This document shows, in pieces, positions 45,190 to 54,352 of a DNA stretch of 64,000 nucleotides. Origin of the DNA: Archaeoglobaceae archaeon (GTDB lineage: Archaea; Halobacteriota; Archaeoglobi; Archaeoglobales; Archaeoglobaceae); assembly GCA_027028145.1 (NCBI GenBank), contig JALVJV010000006.1, positions 1 through 64,000 of the forward strand, written 5' to 3'. Position 1 is the first letter of the stretch. Every line of letters starts with the position of its first letter. The translations under genes and the position numbers were made by a program. The notes under the pieces were generated by a model, which saw only the letters and a program-made list of their open reading frames with translations, was not told the origin of the DNA and did no database searches.

Positions 45190-46350
45190 TTAAAGTTTGT
45201 CAAACGTGATGATCTTGACGTTCGTGGGAATCTTAACAACGTTACCCAACCTAACCCCAACTAAATAGCCTATATCTTTCTTCGCCGCTATATCTATCAA
45301 TCTTTGCGTAATCACCCCATCGAACACTATGCTCGACGTTTTTGTGTTGTCCGTCTTGAGGATTCTAACCAAATCCCTCACCGGCACCTCCTTGATCACA
45401 TCGAGGTTCTTATCCAGCAACCTCGCTATGAGTTTCCCTTCGACCGCCTCCTTATGCCTCTTCAGAACCGTCATGAGATCCGGCTTATCCGACTTCTCCT
45501 TAACCTTCTCCTCCTTCTTTATGCCCCTCACTATGTGCAACTGCTCCACCGGAATCTTATTTCTTAGAGCCTTGATTATCTCCTTCTGCGTTAGATCCTC
45601 AACCCCCTTACCTTCAGGAGCTCTCGCTACATAGTCTATATCTGCAACCTGCAGAAGCTCCTTCAGTATCAGATCTCCACCCCTGTCACCGTCCAAGAAA
45701 GCCGTTACGGTCTTCTTCTTGCAGAGCTCTATTATAGTCTTAGGAATGTTCGTTCCCTCCACGGCGATAACGTTCTTAATTCCGTGCCTGAGAAGATTTA
45801 GAACGTCGGCTCTTCCCTCCACGATTATTATAGCATCCGATTCATCTATCGCTGGCCCAGCTGGTAACTTGTCCTCTCCGTATTCTATGATCTCCTCAGC
45901 CCTCACAGCCTGTCTTACCAATTCCACTATCTTTTCCGATTCTATTTCCGGCTCCTCGAATAGCTCTCTCAGGATATCCTTAGCCCTCTCGACTATTTTT
46001 TTTCTCTTGCTCGCCCTTACGTCTTCTATCTTGGTCACTCTTATCCTCGCCGAGCACGGTCCAACCCTTTCGATCGTTTCGAGTGCTGCAGCTAATATGG
46101 CTGTTTCTATCTTGTCCAAGCTTGATGGAACCTTTATCTCTCCGAAACTCTTTCCGCCTCTGCTCTCTATCTTAACCTCAATTCTCCCGATCCTTCCGGT
46201 CTTCTGCAACTCTCTAAGGTCTAAATCATCGCCCAACAAACCTTCGGTCTGCCCGAATATAGCTCCAACGACGTCAGGTTTCTCAACCACCCCATCCGCA
46301 ACGATTTCAGCATGGATGAGGTATTTCGTTGTATCCGCTGGCGCCTTCAT
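45190..46350 (-). CDS. dnaG: Archaeal DnaG (toprim-domain) protein
   Basis: A 386-residue archaeal DnaG. The toprim core has [16 protein letters not shown] (catalytic Glu) and [10 protein letters not shown] (DxD). In archaea this protein binds the exosome cap and may also act as a primase. The start at 46350 is preferred: GGAGG lies eight bases upstream, within the reading from 46365. No exosome gene is in the window. Confidence 0.93.
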   Translation of the reverse strand: MKAPADTTKYLIHAEIVADGVVEKPDVVGAIFGQTEGLLGDDLDLRELQKTGRIGRIEVKIESRGGKSFGEIKVPSSLDKIETAILAAALETIERVGPCSARIRVTKIEDVRASKRKKIVERAKDILRELFEEPEIESEKIVELVRQAVRAEEIIEYGEDKLPAGPAIDESDAIIIVEGRADVLNLLRHGIKNVIAVEGTNIPKTIIELCKKKTVTAFLDGDRGGDLILKELLQVADIDYVARAPEGKGVEDLTQKEIIKALRNKIPVEQLHIVRGIKKEEKVKEKSDKPDLMTVLKRHKEAVEGKLIARLLDKNLDVIKEVPVRDLVRILKTDNTKTSSIVFDGVITQRLIDIAAKKDIGYLVGVRLGNVVKIPTNVKIITFDKL

Positions 46351-46423
46351 TGTTTTCGCCTCCATCTCTGTTTTTCGAACAATAGATGTTAAACGCCTAT
46401 TATAAATAGTTATTTGTCATCCG

Positions 46424-47368
46424 ATGGAGTGGATGGATCTCGCCAAGGTTGCGCTCGAAACGTTCGAACTTCTGGAGATGGTCGTTCCTATAATGTTTGT
46501 AGGTCTCTTAGCCTCGAATATCTTCTTTTCTCTGCCTCAAGTTAGGAGGTTCATAGAGCCGATCGACAGGCTAACCTCATTTGCAAATCTGAGATGCGGA
46601 AGCGTAGTTTTGGCATTCTTCGCCCATCCGATTGCCGGACTTTCCGTGCTTTCCGATCTATACCGCAAGGGGACTTTGAGAGAGAACGAGGTAACTGTTA
46701 TATTTCTGATCTCCTTAATTCCCAGAACAATCCGAATAATCCTTATGTTCTTAGCTCCGATAGCCTTTTCGGCTTTGGGATTTTTCTTGGGACTAATCTA
46801 CGCATCTCTTGAATTGATTTCAAGGTTAGGTGCAATATTCGTGGGAATTCTGCTCGGAAGGAGACTCGTTGAAGACGGTTGTATTGTGGAATCGGATAAT
46901 TTAGATGGAGTTACGATTAAAGAAAGCGTAGTGAGATCGATAAAACTATTCTTCAGAACCTTAGTGGTGTTCGTTCCCTCGGTTTTTGTGGTAATGCTTT
47001 TACTCGATCTGGGGTTTCTGAACGTATTGAACGGGATGTGCAAACCCTTCATGAATACGTTCGGCATTCCGACCTCCGGATTGATAATAATAGCCGCCGG
47101 AACTTCGAGCATGGTTGCCGGAATCGGTGTAGCCGGATCCCTGATATCCAAGGGGGCAATCGACGGGTTTTCCGCTCTCGTTTCGATATTCGTAGCATCC
47201 ATGTTTCACGGCATCGTCGAATGCCTGAGGAGATCCCTCCCCCTTAACATCTCGTTCTTCGGTAAGTTGGGGATCAAGCTAACTCTGATAAACTTAGCCG
47301 TGAGGGAGGTAGCATGCGTAGTCGCACTGGCGATCCTACTGACGCTCCACCATGCAAACTTGATTTAG
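46424..47368 (+). CDS. Nucleoside-recognition (Gate) domain membrane protein
   Basis: A 314-residue membrane protein with about eight spans in two inverted halves. The motif pattern CGSVVLAFFAHPIAGLSVLSDL and LIIIAAGTSSMVAGIGVAGSL (split) resembles Gate/nucleoside-recognition proteins. Substrate unknown; related archaeal proteins are annotated as conserved membrane proteins only. A TATA element (tattataaata, 46399-46409) fits a nearly leaderless start. It converges on the small gene at 47365 with a four-base overlap. Confidence 0.75.
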   Translation: MEWMDLAKVALETFELLEMVVPIMFVGLLASNIFFSLPQVRRFIEPIDRLTSFANLRCGSVVLAFFAHPIAGLSVLSDLYRKGTLRENEVTVIFLISLIPRTIRIILMFLAPIAFSALGFFLGLIYASLELISRLGAIFVGILLGRRLVEDGCIVESDNLDGVTIKESVVRSIKLFFRTLVVFVPSVFVVMLLLDLGFLNVLNGMCKPFMNTFGIPTSGLIIIAAGTSSMVAGIGVAGSLISKGAIDGFSALVSIFVASMFHGIVECLRRSLPLNISFFGKLGIKLTLINLAVREVACVVALAILLTLHHANLI

Positions 47369-47604
47369 AATATCCACGGCAAAGAGAAGCTTACGACGTT
47401 GATCACGATGCTAAGAATTGCCCCCTCCCTGACGTCTATCCTCGCAATCTTCGATATCACAGCCGATTCGATGCAGACTACTAAGATCTCAAGCGGAACG
47501 AACGAATACCTGTAGCTCAGAACAGCAGAAAGCACGAGGAAGAAGATCGGATAAGATATGACGTTCGCGATTAAAACGCTTAAAAGGATCCTCTTGACGT
47601 TCAA
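47365..47604 (-). CDS. Small membrane protein (79 residues)
   Basis: A protein with two or three predicted spans (ILLSVLIANVISYPIFFLVL, ILVVCIESAVISKIA, AILSIVINVVSF) and a conserved-looking IARIDVREG loop between them. The start is TTG at 47604, which overlaps the stop of the 45-residue ORF as TTGA, so translation is coupled. I do not recognise a family. The gene pair may encode a two-component small membrane complex, which is inference. Confidence 0.6.
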   Translation of the reverse strand: MNVKRILLSVLIANVISYPIFFLVLSAVLSYRYSFVPLEILVVCIESAVISKIARIDVREGAILSIVINVVSFSLPWIF

Positions 47605-47738
47605 CTTCCTAAAGAGTGCGTAGCTGGAACGAATTCGATCAGCATAGTTATAGCTAACAGCGTAAGTAGGACGAATACGCCGAATGTAAGCTGATCATAA
47701 AACGTTTTAGGATAAACGTCTGCGAGAACCTTTTCCAT
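47601..47738 (-). CDS. Small single-span membrane protein (45 residues)
   Basis: The ORF starts at the ATG 47738 (MEKVLADVYPKTFYDQ) and has one hydrophobic segment at about residues 18-37, with a short polar tail. TTTTATTC on the coding strand (47760-47767) lies 26 bases upstream, placing a leaderless start exactly at the ATG. This supports it as a real gene despite its size. It is coupled to the 79-residue ORF. A longer open reading to 48194 is antisense to icd and was rejected. Confidence 0.55.
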   Translation of the reverse strand: MEKVLADVYPKTFYDQLTFGVFVLLTLLAITMLIEFVPATHSLGS

Positions 47739-47804
47739 TGCGTTGCATCGGAAGCCGAAGAATAAAAGGTTAACTATTTTAAGACCAATTTGCAAGCTCG
47801 AATC

Positions 47805-49040
47805 ATGTTTGAGAAGATCAAGCCACCGGAGGAAGGGGAAAAGATAAGGTATGAGAACGGAAAGCTGATAGTTCCCGATAATCCGATCATTCCATACATA
47901 GAAGGCGACGGGATCGGAAGGGATGTCGTTCCGGCGGCGTTGATGGTTCTCGATGCGGCGGCTGAGAAGATAGGAAAGGAGATAGTCTGGTTCGAAATAT
48001 ACGCTGGAGAGAAGGCATACAAGCTCTACGGCAATTATCTTCCCGAGGATACGCTCAATGCAATCAGGGAGTTCAGAGTAGCCCTGAAGGGGCCTCTTAC
48101 AACTCCCGTCGGAGGCGGATACAGGAGTTTGAACGTAACGATCAGGCAGGTTTTGGATCTCTACGCTTGCGTTAGACCGGTTTACTATCTCCAAGGTGTT
48201 CCGAGTCCTCTTAAGAATCCCGAAAAGGTCAATCTCGTAATCTTCAGAGAGACTACCGAAGACGTTTACGCTGGAATCGAATGGCAGAAAGGCAGTCCGG
48301 AAGCGCTAAAGGTGATAGAGTTTCTCGAAAGGGAATTCGGAATTAAGGTTAGAAGGGACTCTGGCATAGGTTTGAAGCCGATAAGCGAGTTCGCTACGAA
48401 GAGAATTGTCAGGCTCGCGATAAAATACGCGTTGGAGAACGGAAGAAGGGTCGTAACGCTTGTGCATAAGGGAAACATAATGAAATACACCGAGGGAGCT
48501 TTCAGGGAATGGGGATACGAGGTTGCCAAGGAGGAATTCGGAGATCGCGTTATTACCGAGGATGAGCTGTGGAACAATTACGGTGGAGAACTACCCGAGG
48601 GCAAGATTCTGATCAACGATAGAATTGCGGACAACATGTTCCAGCAGTTGCTTACCAGAACGGCAGAATACGACGTGATAGTTACGCCTAATCTGAACGG
48701 AGACTACCTGAGCGACATGGCGGCCGGGCTTGTTGGCGGACTCGGTATAGCTCCCGGTTCGAATATAGGGGATGGAATGGGTGTGTTTGAGCCCGTTCAC
48801 GGATCCGCTCCGAAGTATGCCGGACAGAACAAGGTAAATCCGACTGCAGAGATTCTAAGCGGAGCTCTGATGTTCGAATACTTGGGCTGGAAGGAGGGGG
48901 CAGAACTGATAAAGAAGGCCGTGGAGATGACGATAAAGAGCAAGATCGTAACCTACGATCTCCACAGGCACATCGGCGGAACTTTGGTCGGAACTAAGGA
49001 GTTCGCAAAAGCGGTAGTTGAGAATCTGCAATCTCTTTAA
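47805..49040 (+). CDS. icd: Isocitrate dehydrogenase (NADP-type)
   Basis: A 411-residue decarboxylating dehydrogenase giving 2-oxoglutarate. Family marks are [39 protein letters not shown] (the Ser and Arg that bind isocitrate), and [19 protein letters not shown] for metal binding. The start at 47805 is leaderless (TATA about 47771-47780); a TTG at 47790 was rejected. It diverges from the small membrane gene pair. Confidence 0.94.
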   Translation: MFEKIKPPEEGEKIRYENGKLIVPDNPIIPYIEGDGIGRDVVPAALMVLDAAAEKIGKEIVWFEIYAGEKAYKLYGNYLPEDTLNAIREFRVALKGPLTTPVGGGYRSLNVTIRQVLDLYACVRPVYYLQGVPSPLKNPEKVNLVIFRETTEDVYAGIEWQKGSPEALKVIEFLEREFGIKVRRDSGIGLKPISEFATKRIVRLAIKYALENGRRVVTLVHKGNIMKYTEGAFREWGYEVAKEEFGDRVITEDELWNNYGGELPEGKILINDRIADNMFQQLLTRTAEYDVIVTPNLNGDYLSDMAAGLVGGLGIAPGSNIGDGMGVFEPVHGSAPKYAGQNKVNPTAEILSGALMFEYLGWKEGAELIKKAVEMTIKSKIVTYDLHRHIGGTLVGTKEFAKAVVENLQSL

Positions 49041-49144
49041 TTTTATTGTATAATGGAAATACATGATTTTAGCATTTAATTATTATTTAATTATTTTTAT
49101 AATTCGTGTGAGCTACCGATGCTCCAAAATCAGAATAATAAAAA

Positions 49145-49203
49145 GAGTCAGCACCGTATGCCCCTCGTCACAGCCGGTCGGATACCCGCTTGATCATCAC
49201 AAC
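49145..49203 (-). ncRNA. Candidate C/D box guide RNA, second of a tandem pair
   Basis: Read leftward: C box GTGATGA (49200-49194), a 12-base guide, D' box CCGA (one mismatch to CTGA), a 6-base spacer, C' box GTGACGA (one mismatch), a 13-base guide, D box CTGA (49151-49148). Six U residues follow (49144-49139), a natural terminator. The box spacing is that of archaeal 2'-O-methylation guides. Guides would pair with 5'-AUACCCGCUUGA and 5'-CACCGUAUGCCCC; the targets have not been searched. Confidence 0.55.
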
Positions 49204-49262
49204 TCAGGCTATCGGGAGATCCTCATTCCGGCTCCGATGAGAGATGTTTCATCATCCGAGCC
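49204..49262 (-). ncRNA. Candidate C/D box guide RNA, first of a tandem pair
   Basis: Read leftward: C box ATGATGA (49255-49249), a 12-base guide AACATCTCTCAT, D' box CGGA (one mismatch), a 6-base spacer, C' box ATGAGGA (one mismatch), a 12-base guide TCTCCCGATAGC, D box CTGA (49207-49204). It abuts the second RNA, three bases away. The region can also form an imperfect 11-bp hairpin (GGCTCGGATGA with TCATCGGAGCC), so it could be another structured RNA. The 374-base gap between icd and nrdD is otherwise noncoding. Confidence 0.55.
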
Positions 49263-49288
49263 TACGTATTAGCGAAGGATTGATAAGC

Positions 49289-49320
49289 GTTATTTAGTAT
49301 AGATGTTATTTAGTATAGAT
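49289..49320. repeat. Two exact tandem 16-base repeats
   Basis: GTTATTTAGTATAGAT occurs at 49289-49304 and again at 49305-49320, followed by a partial third unit (tatttata). On the minus strand each copy holds ACTAAATA, a TATA-like sequence suitably placed to drive the guide RNA pair. On the plus strand they are about 95-125 bases before nrdD and could be operators. Confidence 0.6.
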
Positions 49321-49414
49321 TATTTATATAATATATATTTTAAGCTTTATTTCGTCTGTAACAAATGTATAATTGAGGACAAATTTTAAAACTTCTAACT
49401 CCCCATCTTTGATT

Positions 49415-52400
49415 ATGGCTAATACGGACTTTAGCGATACCGAATTCGACCATAACAAGGAATTTCTGACCGTTAGAACTTCTCGAAACACTATTGAACG
49501 ATTCGACAGGGATAAGATTGTAAAATCACTTGTTAAAGAGACCGGCATTCCTAAGGAGGTAGCAGAGGAGATTGCATTAGATGTCGAAAACACGATAAAA
49601 AAGCTCAAACTCAAGTTCATTTCAGCCCCGCTTATCAGAGAGATAGTTAACGTGAAGTTGCTCGAAAGGGGTCTTGAGGACGCGAGAAGGGATTACACGA
49701 GGCTCGGTCTTCCGGTTTACGATACGACCCAGATCATAGAGAAGGGTATTAGGGAGAACGCAAACCTTCAGCACAATCCGGAAACGATCCACAAGCACGT
49801 TGCGGATTGGGTAATGAAAGAATACGCCCTGCTTAAGGCTTTGCCCCTGCATTTGGCAGATGCTCACATGCGCGGGGAGATTCACATTCACGATCTCGAG
49901 TATTTCGTCACCCGTCCTTACTGCTTCCAGCACGATCTCAGATGGTTCCTGAAGAACGGTTTAAGGGTTGACGGAACCGGAGAGAATACGGCAGTTGCTG
50001 GACCCGCTAAGAATGCTGAGGTTGCGATTCTTCATGCCGCAAAGGCTTTAGCTGCGGCACAAACCAATTTCGCCGGTGGGCAGGGTTTGGACTTCTTCAA
50101 CGTCTGGCTCGCACCATACATGGCCGGAAAGACATACAAGGAGATAAAGCAGTTGGCTCAGATGTTCGTTTATGAGATGAGCGTGGATCCCGATACCGAA
50201 CTGATAGTTAGGAAGAACGGAAGGGTTGAAAGAGTAAGGATAGGAGAACTCGTTGACGGCTGGATGGAAAGGAATGCCAAGAATGTCAAGGTGTTCGGCA
50301 GAAACGAGGTTCTGCTTATAGATGATGATTTGGAGGTTTTGACCTGTGATGAAAACGGGGTTAGATTTGCAAAGATTACAGGAATGAGCAGGCATAAGAG
50401 CGATCACATACTCGAAATAAAGACGGAGAGAGGTATAAATATAAAAGTTACCGGACATCATAGCCTTTACGTTATCAGAGATGGCAGGCTTAAGGCTGTA
50501 AGGGCTGAAGATCTAAAGGTTGGGGACGAAATAGTATTCGCGTTCCCTGAAGTTGAACTCGATGTCCCTTACATAAACATATACGAGGCGTTTAGGGACA
50601 AGGACTACGCAAGATCTTTCAGGGTTACGAACTTGGCGAAGGTTGCCGAAAAGGTGGGTAAGGAGAACTTCATGAAGTTCTTGGGAATAGACTCTTGGAC
50701 GTTCAACGAGATAATGGAAGGCAGAAGGACGATATCGTTCAGAGATTTCGTCAAACTCGTCGAGCGCTTCAACCTTAGCTTGGATGACATAGCAGAAGTT
50801 CTGATAACATCTTCAACGCACTCAAAGAAGAAATACTATCTACCGATGAAGCTCGAAGTTAGTCCGGAATTCTTAAGGCTTGTAGGCTACGTCATTGCAG
50901 ACGGTTACTTCAATTCGAGCGACGAAAGTATGGGTGTCGGCTTGGCTTTGGGCAACGAAGAACTCGTTGAGGATGCGAAAGCTTGCGTTAGAAAGGTATT
51001 CGGAAACGATCCGTTTGTGGATAAGAGAGAGTGGAACATAAGGTTCGGTGGAAGGCTTGGAGTTAAGCTGTTCTTGGATATCCTCAAGATAGGCAGATAC
51101 GATCACGAGAGGAGAATCCCGGCTTGGATGTTGCTTTTGCCCAAGGATAAACTTGCGGAGTTACTCAAAGCATACTTCTCCGGCGACGGTTACGTAACGA
51201 ATTCAACAGCAAAGTTCGTTGGCTGTTCTACCGTCAGTGAAGGTCTTAAGGACGACATAGTATTCGCTTTGCTCAGATTCAGAATACTTCCGACCATCGG
51301 GGAATACGAGAAGGAGTGCGGAGAAATAAAAGGTGTCAAAATCAAGTCCGCAAGAAGATACTACGTCATTAGGGTGTTCGATGCCTGCACATTTGCAGAG
51401 ATAGGATTCCAGTGTTCGGCTAAGAACGAAAAACTGATGGCTATGACGGATGGCTCAACACTGTTTACCCTAAGGATTACATCGATAGAAAGGAAGGAAG
51501 GAGAGTTCACGGTTTACGATATAGAGGTCGACGGAACGCATAGATTCATTGGATCTAACAGATACTGCGCCGTATTTTCGAATTCTCAGATGTATGTTGC
51601 AAGGGGTGGACAAAGCCTAGGTAAAGACGAGCTGGTATATGTTATAGAAAATGGAAAATGCAGAGTCGTTGAGATCGGCAAGTTTATCGATGAGTTGATC
51701 GAGAATAGCAATAATGTTATCAGGAGAGGCAATACAGAGATTGTTTACCTCGATAGAGATATTTACACGATTTCTGTGAACACCAAGACTGGAAAGACCG
51801 AGCTTAAGAGGGTATATGCGGTTTCAAGGCACAAGCCGAGAGGAAAAGTCTACAGAATAGTGGGTAAGGATGGAACATCCGTAGTGGTAACTGAAGATCA
51901 CTCGCTATTCAACTATAACGAAAGGGGAGAACTCGTTCAGGTTAAGCCTTTGGAGATGAGGCACATAGTCAGAACTTTCGACAGTCCATTTGGGGTGATA
52001 TACAAGCTCGGAGATTACATAGAAACGGGTTACAAGAGAGCAGAACGAAGTTCAAGACAAAACGACATTCCTGAGAAGTTGAAGATTACCATCGAGCTCT
52101 GCCAGTTCTTCGGTCTGTTTGTAGCTGAGGGTAGCTACGGCACGAACGGAATCAGAATTGCTACGAAAGATGAGGATGTAATCGAGTTCGTAAGGAACTT
52201 CGTCAAAAACTTAAATCCAAATATATCGGTCGGCTATAGAGACAATTCCGTCTGCTTCGTCAACAAGGGCTTTTACGAATTCGTTAGGAGTATGGTAAAC
52301 TGCAGAGCGGAAAACAAGAATATCCCCGACTTCGTGCTCAACGGAGATAAGATAATAAAGCTTGCATTCCTCGGTGGTCTGATAAGCGGAGACGGCTACG

Positions 52401-54247
52401 TCAGCAAAGACGGAAAGGTGCAGATATACACGACTTCCAAGCAGTTGTTGGGACAGTTGCATCTGCTACTTTCAAGCTTGGGATTCCTTTACACGGTCAA
52501 ACTTAAGAAGAAAGGTGAAGTTTTGAAGATAAATGGTAAAGAAACGAGGAGAAACTATGACTGCTATATAATCGAGATTTCAAAGGAGTATGTTAAAGAG
52601 ATAAAGCCGTTCGTTATATCAAGGGCTAAGAGGGAAAGGATAAGGGACTGCAACAAGAACATGTTCCCAATGGACTACAGAGTCGTTAAAGGTTATTTGA
52701 GAAGGCTATGTGTAAGAAAACCATACAGAGATCACTCTTGGAAGTCAAACGGAAGGAGGCTGAAGTTCGGAACACTTGAAAGGATTGGAGAGCTAAATCC
52801 GCACTTAACACAAGTTATCGAGAGGTTGAAGAGGAACGTTCCGGTTGAAATTAAGGAAATTAGAGAGATCGAATACGATGGTTACGTTTACGATCTCAGC
52901 GTCGAAGACAACGAGAACTTCATAACCGCTTTCGGAATACTCTGCCACAACACCGTATTCAGCGACATCGACATCGAGTATGGAGTTCCGAAGATCTGCC
53001 AAGACTTGCCTGCTGTCCTGCCGGGCGGAGTCGTTAAGGATTCGATTACCTACGGAGACTTCGAAGAGGAGGCAATAGCGTTCGCCAGAGCTTTGACAGA
53101 GGTTTACTTGGAAGGAGACTACGTCGGAAAGCCGTTCTTCTTCCCCAAGCCGAACTACAAGCTGAGGAGGGAGTGCTTCAAGAAGGATGGGTTCGATGAT
53201 TTCATGATCTTAGTGCATAAAGTTGTAGCGAAATACGGATCTCCATACTTCCTGAACCTATTGGCGGGTTATCTGCCAGATAACGTATTCGCTCAATGCT
53301 GTAGGCTCGTTCTCAGCCCGGACAATACGGATTGGGAGGATTTCAAGAACGGTTGCATGAGGACGGGTAGCTTGCAAGTGGTCACGATAAACCTACCGAG
53401 GATAGCCTACGAATCCCAAGGGAACGACGAAAAGTTGTTCGAGTTGCTTGAGGAGAGAATGAAGCTCGCGAGGGAAGTCATAGAGATCAAGAGAGAGATA
53501 ATAATAAAGAGGATGAAGCAGGGAGCTTTGCCCTTCCTAACGCAGGATGTAAACGGTGAGCCGTATTACAGAGTCGACAAGGTCGTAAGGTCGATAGGTT
53601 TCGTCGGGTTGAATGAGATGCTCAAGGCACACACCGGAGAAGAACTACACGAGAGCAAGGACGCTTGGAGATTCGGGCTTGAAGTGATCAAGAGGATGAT
53701 GGATTTAGCGATGGAGTGGTCGATGGAAACGGGTCAGAGATGGGTCATAACGCAAACTCCGGCAGAATCTGCGGCTCACAGACTTGCGTTGCTCGACCTC
53801 AAGGAGTTCAACGGAAAAGCTGTCGTGCAAGGAGACGTTAAGACCGGAGCGGTCTATTATACAAACAGCTCGCACGTCAGAGTGAGTGCAGACGTTCCGC
53901 TGTTCGAAAGGTTGAAGATCGAAGGAGCGTTCCATCCCCTCTGCAACGGAGGTATGATGGCTCACGTTTGGATAGGCGAAAGTGCACCGAATCCCGAATT
54001 GCTTTGGGAGCTTACGAAGAAGATCGCTACAAGGACTCTCGTCGGCTACTGGGCTTACACGAAAGACATGACGTTCTGCAGAAGCTGTAAGAGGCTCAGT
54101 GGTGGAATTAAGAAGAGTTGTCCGTTCTGCGGAAGCAAAGACATCGAGTGGTATTCGAGAGTCACCGGCTATTATCAGAGGGTCAGCGGTTGGAACGACG
54201 GCAAAATAAAGGAGCTCTTCGACAGAAAGAGGGTTAATTTGGGTTGA
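49415..54247 (+). CDS. nrdD: Anaerobic (class III) ribonucleoside-triphosphate reductase with two inteins
   Basis: The glycyl-radical enzyme that makes dNTPs without oxygen. The precursor is 1610 residues; removing two inteins leaves about 696, the normal size. An ATP-cone is at residues about 15-110 (TVRTSRNTIERFDRDKIV). The catalytic barrel follows, with GCMRTGSLQVVTINLPR. The C-terminal zinc ribbon CRSC...CPFC comes next, then the radical loop RVTGYYQ (Gly at about 1585 of the precursor, 671 mature). The start at 49415 is leaderless, with ttttaaa at 49384-49390; the TTG at 49373 lies upstream of that box. The activase NrdG is at 55201. Confidence 0.96.
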   Translation: MANTDFSDTEFDHNKEFLTVRTSRNTIERFDRDKIVKSLVKETGIPKEVAEEIALDVENTIKKLKLKFISAPLIREIVNVKLLERGLEDARRDYTRLGLPVYDTTQIIEKGIRENANLQHNPETIHKHVADWVMKEYALLKALPLHLADAHMRGEIHIHDLEYFVTRPYCFQHDLRWFLKNGLRVDGTGENTAVAGPAKNAEVAILHAAKALAAAQTNFAGGQGLDFFNVWLAPYMAGKTYKEIKQLAQMFVYEMSVDPDTELIVRKNGRVERVRIGELVDGWMERNAKNVKVFGRNEVLLIDDDLEVLTCDENGVRFAKITGMSRHKSDHILEIKTERGINIKVTGHHSLYVIRDGRLKAVRAEDLKVGDEIVFAFPEVELDVPYINIYEAFRDKDYARSFRVTNLAKVAEKVGKENFMKFLGIDSWTFNEIMEGRRTISFRDFVKLVERFNLSLDDIAEVLITSSTHSKKKYYLPMKLEVSPEFLRLVGYVIADGYFNSSDESMGVGLALGNEELVEDAKACVRKVFGNDPFVDKREWNIRFGGRLGVKLFLDILKIGRYDHERRIPAWMLLLPKDKLAELLKAYFSGDGYVTNSTAKFVGCSTVSEGLKDDIVFALLRFRILPTIGEYEKECGEIKGVKIKSARRYYVIRVFDACTFAEIGFQCSAKNEKLMAMTDGSTLFTLRITSIERKEGEFTVYDIEVDGTHRFIGSNRYCAVFSNSQMYVARGGQSLGKDELVYVIENGKCRVVEIGKFIDELIENSNNVIRRGNTEIVYLDRDIYTISVNTKTGKTELKRVYAVSRHKPRGKVYRIVGKDGTSVVVTEDHSLFNYNERGELVQVKPLEMRHIVRTFDSPFGVIYKLGDYIETGYKRAERSSRQNDIPEKLKITIELCQFFGLFVAEGSYGTNGIRIATKDEDVIEFVRNFVKNLNPNISVGYRDNSVCFVNKGFYEFVRSMVNCRAENKNIPDFVLNGDKIIKLAFLGGLISGDGYVSKDGKVQIYTTSKQLLGQLHLLLSSLGFLYTVKLKKKGEVLKINGKETRRNYDCYIIEISKEYVKEIKPFVISRAKRERIRDCNKNMFPMDYRVVKGYLRRLCVRKPYRDHSWKSNGRRLKFGTLERIGELNPHLTQVIERLKRNVPVEIKEIREIEYDGYVYDLSVEDNENFITAFGILCHNTVFSDIDIEYGVPKICQDLPAVLPGGVVKDSITYGDFEEEAIAFARALTEVYLEGDYVGKPFFFPKPNYKLRRECFKKDGFDDFMILVHKVVAKYGSPYFLNLLAGYLPDNVFAQCCRLVLSPDNTDWEDFKNGCMRTGSLQVVTINLPRIAYESQGNDEKLFELLEERMKLAREVIEIKREIIIKRMKQGALPFLTQDVNGEPYYRVDKVVRSIGFVGLNEMLKAHTGEELHESKDAWRFGLEVIKRMMDLAMEWSMETGQRWVITQTPAESAAHRLALLDLKEFNGKAVVQGDVKTGAVYYTNSSHVRVSADVPLFERLKIEGAFHPLCNGGMMAHVWIGESAPNPELLWELTKKIATRTLVGYWAYTKDMTFCRSCKRLSGGIKKSCPFCGSKDIEWYSRVTGYYQRVSGWNDGKIKELFDRKRVNLG
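50180..51583 (+). mobile_element. NrdD intein 1 (468 residues, LAGLIDADG endonuclease)
   Basis: The intein begins with Ser (SVDPDTELIVRKNGRVERV) after extein ...FVYEM and ends ...CAVFSN, followed by Ser of SQMYV. The splice N block is thus Ser1, block B is TGHH (50450-50461), and the last residue is Asn with Ser before it instead of the usual His. LAGLIDADG-type motifs LVGYVIADGYF (about 50880-50912) and YFSGDGYV (about 51170-51196) keep their acidic residues, so the homing endonuclease may be active. It is an in-frame, self-splicing element. Confidence 0.9.
51614..52951 (+). mobile_element. NrdD intein 2 (446 residues, LAGLIDADG endonuclease)
   Basis: It begins with Ser (SLGKDELVYVIENGK) after extein ...YVARGGQ and ends in GILCHN, followed by Thr of TVFSDIDIEYG. 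Block B has TEDH (about 51890-51901), and the terminal His-Asn is canonical. Endonuclease motifs FFGLFVAEGSYG (about 52108-52143) and FLGGLISGDGYV (about 52369-52404) are present; the first has Glu in place of Asp. Only ten extein residues separate it from intein 1. Confidence 0.92.
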
Positions 54248-54352
54248 TTATTACATAATTTATATATTATGGATAGGTTGAAAAGATGAAACTGTTTGGT
54301 AGTTAGGATATTTAAAGCATGCACAATGCAACATCACGACCAACTGCTTTTA

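Noticed and set aside
47601-48194. A 197-codon reading of the small membrane ORF
   Set aside because: The upstream 150 codons are antisense to icd; the ATG at 47738 with a TATA box 26 bases upstream is a better start.
50180-52951. The extra NrdD length as native insertions or a gene fusion
   Set aside because: Both segments have intein blocks A, B, F and G plus LAGLIDADG motifs, and the flanking exteins join into a continuous NrdD sequence.
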